Assembly (NCBI RefSeq): GCF_003073045.1
Contig: NC_037602.1
Location: forward strand, 3,824,872 to 3,888,871
DNA: 64,000 bases
Origin: Pomacea canaliculata
Lineage: Eukaryota > Mollusca > Gastropoda > Architaenioglossa > Ampullariidae
Direction: 5' to 3'
Shown: piece after piece, positions 22,952 through 34,933 of the stretch
Numbering within the stretch: position 1 is the first letter of the stretch
Layout of the letters: the number at the start of each line of letters is the position of its first letter
Program-made: the position numbers and the translations under genes
The notes under the pieces: model-generated
What the model saw: the letters and a program-made list of their open reading frames with translations, nothing else
What the model was told of the DNA's origin: nothing
Databases searched by the model: none

Positions 22952-24550
22952 ATGACAACAGCTGTAAAGGTATGTATCCTGTAATGTCTGTGACTAGAAT
23001 GTATTGTTTACATCATGGCAAGTCCAGATGAACATCGGAGCTACATGTATATGTGTCGCTGAACGAACGATCTGTCTTCTACTTCATCACATTTCTTTCT
23101 TATGAATCTTATCGACGCTAATTCAAACTCCAACAGACACCTTCAATCAAAAATCAACCAACTGGTAATAAAATCTGTAATAACCACTAATACATTTTCG
23201 ACCAAGTTAAATAAGGCTGATTAATTTTCAAGAAACATGAGATTATGGTAGGTAACCGACCTAAGCGAACAATTTTCTGTTGTTTACAGGTGTAAACATC
23301 ATCATCAGTGGGGTCTGCTTTTAACAGTTGTAAACACCATGAGTAGAGCTTGTTGTTCACGGGTGTAAACATTATCATCAGTGCTGTCTGCTATTAACAG
23401 ATGTAAACATCATGAGTAGTGTCTGTTGTTCACAGGTGTAAACATCATCATCAGTGCGGTCTGCTATTAACAGATGTAAACATCATGAGTAGTGTCTGTT
23501 GTTCACAGGTGTAAACATCATCATCAGTGCGGTCTGCTATTAACAGATGTAAACATCATGAGTAGTGTCTGTTGTTCACGGGTGTAAACATTATCATCAG
23601 TAGTGTCTGTTGTTCACTGGTGTAAACATTATCATCAGTAGTGTCTGTTGTTCACAGGTGTAAATATAACGAGTAGTGTCTGTTGTTCACAGGTGACAAC
23701 ACTCCTGCTGTTGTTGGTTGCTGTGATGGTGGCGGCTGAGCCGATCCCAAAGTCCGTAAGTAGATTTAGCGCGTGATGACACGTGATTAGAAATTAATTA
23801 GACGGCTTAAACCCTCTTTTTTTTGGCCACATTTTAGAAACCTTTCTGCTTTAAGAATAATCTTTGTCAAAAAAGTTCAAGAGGCAAACGCGTGAAAAAA
23901 AAAATCCTTGTGCTAAAACAATACTGGGCAATGAAATGAGCCGGGAGGGACAGCAGGCTGACATGTTTGTGGTCAGGCATTGCCCACAACTGGAAGATTT
24001 ACTTACAGCTTTGGTCAAAAGACCTACAGATGGATGGGAGTTGTCTGCCCTTCCCCACAACATTTAATCTAATCTTCTGTTATGGCGGCATATGTACTAG
24101 TTCAGATCAACTGCCTCTGTCGACCTCAAAATGATGAATGATCAATCATGGAGGGACATCTTAAGAAAATAAAGACTTTCAAAGATGCCTGTGCTGGGAA
24201 TAGTGAAGGGAGATCAACAAGAGAAGAGAAAGGCAGGTAACCGTGAATAGTAGAGTAGCATCCCCTTAGTCAGACCCCCAGGGGTATGGAACACAGTGAT
24301 GAGGTTCGGTGGTCAAACAGAAGTGAGTCCTAAGGGAAACTCCGTTCAGGTGGGCTGCTTGTCGTATTCTGTAGGTAAAAGAACAACACCAATATATTGA
24401 CAAAGCGCATTATTGTGTGTTTGTATTTATTTTCTATTTCAGGTGAAATGCACTCAAAAGTATGAATCATGCTATGATGACAGCATTTGCTGTGCCCCAA
24501 CAGAGTGTGTGGTCCCCGACGGAGAAATAAAAAAGAAAAAATGTCTTTGA
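22952..24550 (+). CDS. secreted six-cysteine peptide with inhibitor-cystine-knot (knottin) pattern
   Basis: Three coding exons, all phase 0: 22952-22969, 23693-23755 and 24443-24550 (TGA). The product is 62 residues. Residues 1-21 or so are a signal peptide with a long Leu/Val core; cleavage is likely just before a Glu-Pro near residue 22. The whole cysteine domain is in exon 3, with Cys at 30, 37, 43, 44, 49 and 61: C-x6-C-x5-CC-x4-C-x11-C. This is the order used by knottins, including the O-superfamily conotoxin scaffold, some spider peptides and non-toxic antimicrobial or protease-inhibitor peptides. The last loop is basic (four Lys in a row). There is no clear propeptide, so a venom role is not implied; knottin-like peptides are also common in mucus and immune secretions. 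Function unknown. Splice sites are good throughout (AAG|GTATGT, TTCACAG, TCC|GTAAGT, TTTCAG). Confidence 0.78.
23276..23692 (+). repeat. 73-bp minisatellite (38 + 35 bp half-units) ending at a splice acceptor
   Basis: Four 73-bp periods, measured at the CACAG/CACGG/TACAG landmarks 23285, 23358, 23431, 23504 and 23577, followed by shortened steps of 38, 38 and 35 bp (23615, 23653, 23688). Each period is two related halves, both containing an ACAG(G/A)TGTAAAC core. The last CACAG (23688-23692) is the acceptor of exon 2 of the knottin-like gene, so the array occupies the end of intron 1. Confidence 0.9.
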
Positions 24551-24641
24551 AACCTTAATGAATGGCGAAGATGATGTTGGGGTTTGAAACACTCCAGCTA
24601 TTGCTTTTCAAGATGCAGTGAACAGCTTTCCGAACATAAAC

Positions 24642-24647
24642 ATTAAA
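24642..24647 (+). terminator. possible polyadenylation signal of the knottin-like gene
   Basis: ATTAAA about 90 nt after the stop codon, the commonest variant hexamer. No nearer AATAAA was seen. Confidence 0.35.
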
Positions 24648-24649
24648 AA

Positions 24650-25400
24650 CCGTTAATATCTCGTTACTGCTTGCATCCTATATTTGTTTGTGAGATATGA
24701 AAGGTCGAATGTCCATGTCTAGTCTGTCTGGGTTGGCTGTTTTATTGTTTTGTGTGAATTATTGTTGTCTTACCGCGGAAATGTGTGTGAACACGACGGA
24801 CTGTTGATTGAACGGAGCGACATTTTCCCGTCATTAGGAAATCTGTCTTCATGATTAAACGATGCTTTGTTTTTGCAAAATTAGAAATTAAAAGCGATCT
24901 TATCGCAACTGTAATTTGTATGAATCATGAACACCCATCATATACAAAAATAACCTAACATCATTTGTCGCTTAAAAAACATACAAACCATGCTTAAATC
25001 TTTCCCCATTTCCCATTCCCCAGTCTCCTCCTCCCCACCCTGAGTATTTGTGTCGTAGTCACTGCTTTGTTCTCTCACTAGTACAATAATGCCTGGAAGA
25101 ACCACTCAGTTTTGTGTGATCGAACTCATATAACTGTTGTACACCAACCTTGTTTTTAATCAGAAACGTGTCATGATGTCTTATCATCTCTAAACATTCA
25201 ACTTTGCTTGCCTTACTCTCTGGATTTTTCCGTTTGATAATAGCCTTCGACTACAGCATATGAGAGAACAATAAAATATCTTAGTGTAGAAATAAAGATT
25301 GCCTAAAAAATACACAAATTGTTTTCCAAACTTTCATGGCAGATAAAAAAGAAATCGCAGAAACATAAATTTACTGAATGAATCATATAACTTCTTCGGT
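24650..25400. other. intergenic, no gene supported
   Basis: AT-rich spacer with no recognisable repeat or exon. Confidence 0.5.
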
Positions 25401-25404
25401 CGTG

Positions 25405-25605
25405 AAGGGGAGAGGGTCCAGTGAATCATCGCAGTGAACACCTGTCACTAGCACAGTGGAAACTGGTTGTCCCGGGGTCAAATCCCGTCTGGACCACATC
25501 CACGCGGAAACTGTTTACACGGTGGCTGCTGGCTCGGCGAAAAGCACCAACTCACCTCTCACCCTTCATCATGAAAAGAAAAATAAACAAAAAAATTATT
25601 CCCGT
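25405..25605 (+). mobile_element. tRNA-derived SINE
   Basis: Contains a perfect RNA polymerase III A box (TAGCACAGTGG, 25449-25459, fitting TRGYNNARNGG) and a one-mismatch B box (GGGTCAAATCC, 25475-25485) at SINE-like spacing, followed by a unique body and an A-rich tail near 25570-25600. The tRNA-like part would not fold into a proper cloverleaf, so it is a SINE, not a tRNA gene. Exact ends are estimates. Confidence 0.6.
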
Positions 25606-27670
25606 CTATTGTTGTGCTTGTTGAGTTTTCATCCACTCTTGTACATTGACATTTTTTAGTCCAGTGGCTGCATTCAGTCATCACTGAACTTCGAGAAAGT
25701 TCTACATGACACTCTAACTCCAATCCTTCTCTGGGCTTTTTAGAAGTAAAAGCTCCATGCTGTCTGTGCATGTATACACTAACACACACAGACATCTTGT
25801 GCAAAAGTAATTAATTGCTTTACTCTCCATAATTTGTGCACTTTACTCCAAACACACGTACATGCGCGTGCACACACGCAGATTACCAAAACAAACATGA
25901 AGTAATTTGGATGAAAACGAAATTTTGTATGCTGCTTTATTCAACACATTTTGTCACTTCACAGACCTATAATACCTAGTAACTGATGATGCCCCTAAAT
26001 AGTATATTGCAGTCTAATTATCCACATCCATTTCACTATATTGTTAAACTCAAATTAGGACTGACAGAAAGAAATAAAAAGTAAGATAGCAAAGAATAGA
26101 AAGACAACTAAACGAGGAATTCAGTTTGATTCTTTGCTAAAAGATAGGGGAAAGCAGAGAGAGTGAAGGAAGGGGGAAAAAGAGATCAGACAGAAAGGAA
26201 GAAAGAAAAGTGGGTACGTGAAGGGGTATGTTAAGGACACGGTTTATGGACTGAGAGAAAGAAACAGATGGAAGGTGGAAGGTAATCACTAACGACTAGA
26301 AAAATAGAACCTCTTAGAAATTACTCCTATCTTTCTACATTTACAATGCCATTAAATACTTGTTTTCAGCTCAACGAGTAAGCAGCACACCCATTAAAAA
26401 AAAAATATAAATCTTACTTCATTCATTCTATGCCTTTACTTATCACATCTTCACTCATTGTTTCATTTGCTCCCTCGTTCACTTATTCAGCACTTTCAAT
26501 AGGAAATATCTACATATGACTATACAAGGCGACAGTGATTAACAGTTTGTATCTCTTATTTATAAATATGTGTGACTCTAAACTTGAGAAAATGAGCGAA
26601 GTCAAAACATAGCTTTTACACACAAACATGAAATACAAAACCTTTCCTTGGACCAAAACATTTCACAAAAGTAAACAAAATGAGACAATCACAGACAGGA
26701 GGTAATAACATCACATTCATGGGTCTGTATGTTAGTGTCTGTGTGGTGTCTTTGGTTTTGTCTATTTCGTTATATATATATATGTATGAGAGAGAAATGG
26801 TTTATGTGTGTATACGGGGTACACCAAATATTCACCATACTGTAACACGATTGCTAATAACTCCAGCTTTGTTTGCCAGCACGGTTGGTCTTCTATTGGT
26901 CTCTAAACCTAGCTTTCTTGTTACCGTGTAGTCGTAACAGACTTGAATTAAAAGCTTATATGAAAAAATAATGCATGAGTGATTGGCAATCTAGAAAAAA
27001 AAGGTAGTATGCTTTGAGTGGAATGAAGAGAAGAGGACAAAAGATGGATTTAGTTCTTTCCCGCAAGTGTTACTCTGTGTGTGAGTGAGTGAAGACCATC
27101 ATCCAAAAATTGCTTTTTTGGGTGCTTTGTGGATATACCTGATTGTATGCATTTTCATAATAGAAAATGTGAGTAGTGAATAACACAGAGGACACGCTTT
27201 TATGCAAAACAAAAACAGACAAATAAAAAAGTAGAATATCCCAGAACTTAACTTACATAAAAAATACCTCAGATTAAGTCACATGACACAGCGCTGATAC
27301 TATGTAACGGGGAGAAGGTGAAGAAAATGGTCTTTTGGGATAAAGTTTGAAAGAACAAACACGTGTTTGCGAAATACAGAGTTTAGCACGTGTGAGTACG
27401 ATGTCGATAATTTACACATTTTTAGTACTTAAATCCCCCGTGTGTGTATGTGTGGTCATTCTTGTGAATTTTGCTTTGAATGCAAGAAGTCAGGAGACAG
27501 GAGAGCGCCAGATGAAAATATGATCCTGTTGTTTCGAGACCCTTTTCTTCATGTTCTCGTTCTTAGGAGGAGATGAGTCAAAATGTCGCACGACCAACTA
27601 CACGCTGTGTAAATACGAAGAATGAAGGGGTGAAGGTGAAGGCGAAGAGAGGATGGAGATGTTATCAGCA
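25606..27670. other. intergenic / 3' flank of the minus-strand hydrolase, no gene supported
   Basis: Contains CA-rich and AT-rich runs and some GA-rich sequence (26140-26270). No exon, and no clear AATAAA on the minus strand close behind the hydrolase stop at 27671. Confidence 0.45.
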
Positions 27671-30600
27671 TCACCGACGTAATCCACAACACAGCAGCAT
27701 CCAAAACATAATGTAAACTAAAACTGTCCTGTCTCTCCCGCGCCACGAAATTCCACCGGAAGTGGCTTCATACCTCCAGAACACAGGCGGTATCCGGGTT
27801 TCGAATCCAGGCACCGTGATTCTGACGATCACTGCGCTACCTGTGGGCGGCGGGTGAACTATGATGGGTGAGGTGTCAATGAACTGCGTCACGTTGCTGC
27901 CCTTGCCGTAGAAGTACTCCAGCAGGTCCGACGGATCGGCGTCAGCAGTCTGACGACTGGGCGACGTAGCGTGCGGCGCCATCGGAATCAGATCCCACGT
28001 CCCGTAGCCGTAGACCAGCTCCAGCTGCACGCGGCGCGGCGATCGCCCGAGCCTGGCTCCGTGAGCCTTGCCGTTGTGCCGGAGACGGATGTCCAGCCTG
28101 CCGTAGCCCGGGTTGACGTAGGTTCCCACGTAGGCGGTGAGGTTGTGGGCCAGAGCCCGGCTGGTGTCGTAGGGAGGGACGGTGGGTTGGTTACGTGACG
28201 GCTGCCACGGCTGCGGGAAAGAACACAGGACAGAAGCATTGACCCAAGGCGTGACCCCCATCACGTGGTCCAGCAGGAGGCTGATGAGCGGTCCTCGGTA
28301 CAGGTAGCCGGTGTCATCTCCTGTCATGACGACGAAAATACCGGCTTTGAGCGAGGGCACGAGTACCACGAAGGCGCGATACCCGTAAGAAGCACCCGAG
28401 TGTCCCAGAACCGGAAAGCCTGCAAGATAATCATCATTATCATCATCAATCATCAATCATCATCATCTTCATCGTCGTCGTCGTCTTCCAACTCTTTCCA
28501 AAAACTATGGAGTTTGACTTCTACGACTAGATCATCAGAATATTAACTGCAGAAATTTAGGAAGACAAAAAATTGCATGGGATGTCACGTACCCCGGTAG
28601 TACCCTAACCACCATCCCATGCCATAAATGTCAAAGCTGGCCGTGACGGGAAAGTCCGGTTGACTGAACAGCACCATGGGCATGGCTGTTCTGGGCTTTT
28701 GCAGCTCGCGCAAACTCTCCTCCGACATGACCCTCTGACCTCTGGCACTGAAGCCGCCAGTGAGGAAGAAGTTCATCCACTGCGCCATGTCGTCTGCCGT
28801 GCTGACTAAGCCACCAGAACCCACCAGTTCTCCATATTGCCTGTAAAAAAAAAAACAAGTGTCACGTGATTAGAAACGTCACTTCCTTCAATAGCCACCA
28901 TCGACGTGTCCTACCAGCAAAACACAATATTCCACAAAGACTACAGCTGGCCTGGGATGTAAGTGTTAGCTTCGATAAGCTCGGTTCTACCTGGGGCTAA
29001 CATTGCGAGTTTGCAGGTGTGGCTTTTGTAAGCGGTGCTAAGGCTAACCCAAGAGCAAAATTATTTTTAAATGAGTGGCTCAACTCACTTCCTACTTCCC
29101 CAAATCTCAGGCTCACAGATATAAATCTTTGAGAATTGCAATCTTCACCTGGATTTTGGGAAAAGGTCAAAGACTACGACTTCCGGCCCGCTTAAAGACA
29201 TCTTGAAAGTTTTGGATTGACCATGAGTATCACCAGGAGTGCGGTTTTGGTCAGTCCAAAATTTTTAAATTAATAAATACAATTGTCCGTAATGCTTTTC
29301 TGTAAAAACAAACTATTGAAAACCCTTTTTAGCCTAAAAAACCTGGACAAACATTTGAAGACAGTTTAGCAAAGCTTTTGATCGCTATAACATGGACAAA
29401 ATGGTGTCCATGTTGCCATATTTGTCAATTTAACAAAATCCATTCCAGACTCAATCCGCTTACCCACCATTTCCGCTAACTGAAAGTCTGACAAAGAACA
29501 GAAGTCTGTACCTGAGCAGCTCACTGCTAATAGGTTTCAAAACTCCGAAGTAGTTTTGGTAGGGCTTTGCCGTGTTGAGCTCAGACAGGTCGAGCTGAGT
29601 GACGAAAGTTGACCTGTGCATATCCAAAGGTCGGAAGAAATAGCGCTCCGCGAGGTCTTCCCATCGTTCGCCAGCGATAACTTCCGTCATGCGCGAGGCC
29701 AGGCCATACATCAGATTGCTGTACATGTAGGTACTCCGGAAAGTGTCCAAAGAATTCAGAAACCGCAGTCGTCTGTAAATAAAAAATGTGTATGTCACTG
29801 AAAAAAAAAAACTTACACTAAATCTTTCAAGGCAGAAAAAATCCCAAATAGTTATATATATATAGTTGTATATATACAACATCCTAGAGAGGACCGGCCT
29901 GTCAATGACAGGGAACTGAGAAATATTTTGATCGATAGTTCGGTCAACCAGACTAAGGGACCGCTGCTGATGATGATGATAATACTGTTAATATGATGAT
30001 ACCCTGGCAAGGTCCTTCGCGAGAGTGTGGAGTCGAACCGGATCTTGTTGTTGGCAGGGACGGCCATTTTGTGGGAAAGAACGTCTTCAGCTGTTGCATG
30101 CTGGGTGCGCAGGTCATCTGCAAACCGAAAGTACCGGCCCATTATCTCTCGGACAGGAGTTGAGATGTTATATCTGCAAACAAGAACAAAGAAATCATTG
30201 TTTAAGTCTGTTGCATAGATTCTAATAACATTATTAAAACGTTGAGTATTTCTCTCATCCATAGAACTAATTTGAAAAAAAAGTTCCGAGGAAGCTTTGT
30301 AAATATAATTGAATTTGTAAACTATTCTGTGGAATTTTTATTATAGTTTAATACAAAATCACTAAAGTCCTTATTTCACAACAATACGTAAATATTGGAG
30401 GAACAGTTATTGCAACCAACTCAGTTTGTATGTCTAGTGGTTGTTGTGTACAACTTTTAAGTAGACTAAACATGGCTCTTGATTCTCTCATATAAATCTG
30501 TGCTACATGCAATTTTTTTAATTATATCTCAGTTTTAGGCAAAAGGTAGGAAATATGATTTTACCTTTTCATCATTATATATAAACACTGGTGTCTTCAT

Positions 30601-33345
30601 TATTGTGCCAAGTCACACTGACAATGTTAACTATAATCTGCTGGTTAAGAGCAGATGTCACAAGGGATGAAGATTTTTTTTTAACCAACATTATCTAAAA
30701 TGCCATCAAACAAGGAAAAAATTCAAGATGGATGCGTTTAGCAGGCTCATTTATTTTGATTCTCACAGTAAGATCTTCTATAGTATTTTTGCAAAGATAA
30801 TTGTTTACTTAACCTTTGCCGCTTTTTGTGTGGTTTTCACAAACCAAACTCATTACTAACACAAATAGAGCTTTTAAATGTTTTGCTGAATAATGAAATA
30901 GCTGAAAAGCGTGGAAGATACAAAAAAAAAAAAAAGAAAAAAAAAAGGAAACCATTTCTTTGCAAGGAAAGAGGTGGCGGAGTTAGGGTGGAGGTACGAA
31001 GATGCACGACTGAGGAGGGGAGGGAAAAAAACCCCCAAGACTTCTCGAGAAGATTCTTCGTTTCTCTAAAAAAAAAAAAAAACTACCTAACAGACTCGGT
31101 GTGTTTTTCTACTTCATGTCACTCACCGACGAGTGTAACTGGAACTCCACCAACGACATTCGGCGCTGACAGCTCGGAAATGTGACGCCGACGAACATTA
31201 AAGTGCTTTTACCCTCGCCAAGACACCCCAAACCACCCGTCACTCGTTTTTACCCAGCCAGGGGAGATAACGAAGAAAAAGCGGCGCATTCTTCTTTTGG
31301 AAATTTGCTGGCACTTCCGTCAGCTCGGGTTAAATTTATTTTGGTCTGGACCTGGGCAGCTACCAAACACTTGTGACCTGAAGGTCTGAACGTATAAGAG
31401 CCACGGTGTTGGGATTGTTTATTGTTTACGTTGAAGATAATAATATATAAACACAGCGTTAGCTCCCCTTGCCGATACCCGGGGAAATTAGACGATGTAT
31501 CGAGATGCTGATTAAGAATGCTTATAAATAAAATAAAATTAATGTGCTAGGTCTGACTTATGGTCACATAATCTCACCTTTGCTTTTATGAATAGGTGTA
31601 TTTTTTCTTTCCAGCAAATTTTGAAATTCTTATGTTTTTGGTTTTTTGTTTTTGTTTTTTTTGGTCTGCATTCGACTCTGTCAGCATAAGATCACGTGAT
31701 CGACTCGTTAGGGGAAAAAAAGAGAAGTCTTTAGGCTAATGTTTATAGCCGCGAACATCATTTGTCTTCCATACTACTGCTTTGCGATTCCCGTCTTCGT
31801 TCCACGTGAGGTTTTGTTCTTAGTTTTAGGTCTTCCCCATCAGTTTGTGCTGCTCTCAAGCAAACTTGCTCTCCACACGGGAACATTCTGGGCTTGGTTT
31901 CTAGCCATTAATGTCTTTAGCTTTCATACAGGCATGCTGAACTTTTACATACATCTTTCAGAGCTTTTTTTTCCCCTCTTTTACACGAAAGACTATTTTT
32001 GTGTTTACGGAAAGGTTCGAGTTTCTTCAGAGTGATTACGTTTTCAGTCAAAGCTAAATTATCCTTGACAGTTTGTGTGCTTAGCTTAGTTCGCAGGTTC
32101 ATTCTTACCTTTACTTGAATATTTAATTTTAATCTTTGAAATAATTTTTGTCCACTTTTTCTGTCTCTTCCTCTCTTTCTGACCTACCTGTCCAATCAGA
32201 AGCGATCGAGCACACAGTCATACAAGCACACACGTATTACAGACGAACTATCCCATGGATGCATATACTAACAGTCTTACTCATTAAAAGTAAATACACT
32301 CAGACATGCTCGCACGCACACGCAAGCAAACACACATACTCAGAGCCCCGGACCACGCTCCCGTGATTATCTTGGTCGCATTTCTCGCCGAGTGCTTGGT
32401 GATGAGGAACAGTCGGGCCCCGCAGCTCTCTACCATGTGGATGCGGCGCACACGAGCATCTGCCCCGGTCCCTCCATTGTTTACCCGCACTTTTTAGTCG
32501 CCTTGAGTGATTCTTGTGTGTTTTCACAAACGGGCCGAGGCTGGTAGCGGAAATATTGGCAGCCAGCTATGAGGAGCATGCACCGCGCGCGCGCACTCTT
32601 TCTATCAACCTCGTGTCCCTTCCATCTCGTGCGGCTAGAAATGATACTTAAACAAGACAAAGAGTAGAGATGGAGCAGCTGGAAGCACTCCAAGCAGCAA
32701 ACTTGCGGATGGCTTCTCCTTCTTGATCTTTTTATTTATCTTCTTCTTGTCTATCAACATCATCTTATTGTTGTTATTTTCTGACCGTCCTCCTTCCGTT
32801 TTTTATTTCTTTGCCTCTTCATTCTGCACTTCCTCCCACCCCTACCCTTAGTTCTTTCCCTTCTCCATCTGCACTATCCCCTAACTTCCACTCTTTTTGT
32901 CTACGTTTCCGTCTGTATTTTCCTGTCTGCCGCTGCTAAAGTCAGACACGAAACTCGAATCACACACAAAGTGGACAAACGGAGGGAATACAGAAAAATA
33001 CAATAAACCTCCGGTAGCCCACCTGCCGCTCTCCTCCATAACTTTTAGCAGGAGCGCCGCCGTCAAGGCTTTGGTCAACGACGCCACATTGAAGCGGGTG
33101 CTGCTGGTCACTGGTATGTTGCCATGGAGACTGGTGACGCCGAAGCCACGTGACAGCAGGGTGCGCCCACCCTTGACGATGGCGATGGCCATACCCGGGT
33201 TCAGCTCTCGTCGGCAGTCGGCGTGACTGGCGGCGATGATGTCACTGATAGCCTGCATGCTGTCGTCTTGTGACGACACGATGACGAGCGTCGGGACCAG
33301 GACGAGGACTTGAAGGACGGATACTTTTGTCAGATCCATGTCAGT
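27671..33345 (-). CDS. secreted serine beta-lactamase-like hydrolase with DUF3471 domain, copy 1 (intact)
   Basis: Exons on the minus strand: 33345-33023 (ATG at 33339), 30173-30003, 29772-29512, 28840-28593, 28419-27671. All phases agree; 581 aa. Residues 1-23 look like a signal peptide. The penicillin-binding/beta-lactamase (class C-like) fold is marked by S-L-T-K at 87-90 (nucleophile Ser and general-base Lys), Y-S-N at 180-182 and H-S-G at 339-341 in place of K-T-G, as in LACTB-like and esterase/peptidase relatives. DUF3471-type sequence starts near 425 (Y-V-G-T-Y-V-N-P-G-Y-G). The C-terminus is hydrophobic then R-R, so it is membrane-tethered or GPI-anchored. Family members hydrolyse peptides, esters or amides; the substrate here is unknown. 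An acceptor 6 nt before the ATG implies a noncoding first exon. It lacks the last intron of its paralogue at 54 kb. Confidence 0.88.
28428..28488 (+). repeat. ATC/GTC trinucleotide run in an intron
   Basis: Imperfect ATC then GTC units directly next to the acceptor of the last exon of hydrolase copy 1. On the minus strand it reads GAT/GAC and produces a run of Asp codons that belongs to the intron. Confidence 0.85.
30174..33022 (-). other. intron 1 of hydrolase copy 1
   Basis: 2.85 kb, over ten times longer than the matching 249-bp intron of the paralogue. Contains A-rich tracts (30920-30950, 31068-31082) and plus-strand frames without recognisable domains. No nested gene was seen. Confidence 0.5.
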
Positions 33346-33904
33346 CTGGAATGAAAGAAAATTAAGAAATAAAAACGATGTGTTGAACATTTGATTCAAT
33401 GTAAAAGGAACGGAGTTACTGATAATAAATATATGAATAAAGTAATGAATAAAACATCGAAAAACACAATAAAGGGAGTAAGAGAGGTAGGGAGATGGGG
33501 TAAAGGGGAGATAAGAAGTCGAGATAGAAAGGGAGACAGCCATGCTGGAAAAAGGAGAACAGCATCGCAAGGTGAAGAACGCGTAAAACAAACACAAGAG
33601 CACGGTATTTAAAAAAAAGAGGTAGAGAAGAAGCCAGGCAAAAGAACAACCCACCAAAAAATCGGCTAAAAGATATCTTTTCTGTTCACTAGTATACGAC
33701 GACCTTTTTGGCCCCATCCCGGGCTGCCTTTCAGCCTTGTGAACGGTTGTTAACTTTGTCAAGATGTACCACAGGCGGTCCGAAAAAAGGAAGAGGAAAA
33801 AATTCATGATGCTTTATTGTCCCACCCTTTGCCCTTTAGAGCGTTAGAGCAAATGATACATTGCGGGAACAGAACCCGGGACCTTCAGCGTCTGTTCCGG
33901 TGCC

Positions 33905-34400
33905 TGTCTGTATTCATGCATGAGAAAGAGAAAAGGAAACGGAGATGGAGAGACGAGAAGGATAGAGGGAATGAGTAAACGAGTGATTATACTAGAGAGA
34001 ATGAGGGAACGAAAAGAAGAGAATAAAAGTATGCGAGAAAGGAGAGAGAGAAGATTAAAGGTACAAAGAGAGGAAAGCAGGGGTAAATTATAAAGATATG
34101 AGAGAAAAAGAAATAAAGGAGATCCATTGGGGAAAAATGAGAGAGAAAGAAAAAACAAGGATGGAAAAATAAAGAATCAGAGACTGAGAGACAAAAGTCA
34201 TGGAGTGAGAGAGTAGAAGTGAATGAGAAAAAAAAAAGAAAATAGGAGAAACAATAAGGTAGAGAATGAGTGAAAATTAAAGAGAGGATGGAGTAAAAAG
34301 GATACGAGACAAAGACGGGAAGAGGGAGATGGAGAGAAGAGAATAAACCAAGAGAAAGAGAGAAGAAGGAGTGGGAGGAGAAGTGCGGGCGGTGAGGTGG
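33905..34400 (+). repeat. purine-rich tract
   Basis: About 500 bp of mostly A and G (GAGAGA, GAAAAAG, GGAGA) on the plus strand. The mirrored pyrimidine strand makes long but meaningless Ser/Leu/Phe-rich frames. Confidence 0.8.
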
Positions 34401-34900
34401 GGAAGAGATGTTGAACTCCAGGGTAAGACAAAACGTTCCGAGCGTTTTGTTGGAGGGGTGCACGGCTCGGGGCGGTGAAAGGGTGTGTCAGGGTGGGCTG
34501 TGAGGAAGGTGACTTACGAGGTGCAAATGAAGGTGACTCGCTCATCTCGCAGTTACTCCCACCCCCTCTTCACTCAGCAACGGTTTAGAGAGTCGTGCAG
34601 TTAAAATACAGTTTTAGGAAAGAACAAAACTCAGTTCTTCACCTTCACCCTTTTTCTTTCTCTCTCTCTCTTTCTCTCTTTATTTCTAAGAAAAAAAGAG
34701 AGGGGAGAAGTTCATATACATTTCTTTAAATTCGTCGTTTTCTTTGTCTGTCATCCATTTTCAGTTTTTTTTTTCTCCCATTCAAAAGACCTCCCTAAAT
34801 GACCGTTTATGAAAGAAAATCAGTCTTAAGCTGCACCAGATACTGGATGTGGATTCATTAGCAGGATACGCCTCTCAACATTCTCCACGTTAGATGGAAG

Positions 34901-34933
<33 letters not shown>
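34901..34933 (+). repeat. (GACA)n microsatellite
   Basis: About eight GACA units with one GACAAACA interruption. Confidence 0.9.

Noticed and set aside
23276-23692. Regularly spaced repeats that could suggest a CRISPR array
   Set aside because: The whole 73-bp unit repeats, including the would-be spacers, in a eukaryotic intron. It is a minisatellite.
32881-33807. A 308-residue minus-strand frame taken as one protein
   Set aside because: Only the part from 33339 to 33023 is coding; the left end is the extension before the splice acceptor and the right end reads into intron 1.
33987-34545. Long minus-strand frames rich in Ser, Leu and Phe
   Set aside because: They are the pyrimidine strand of a purine-rich tract; no domain and no splice context.
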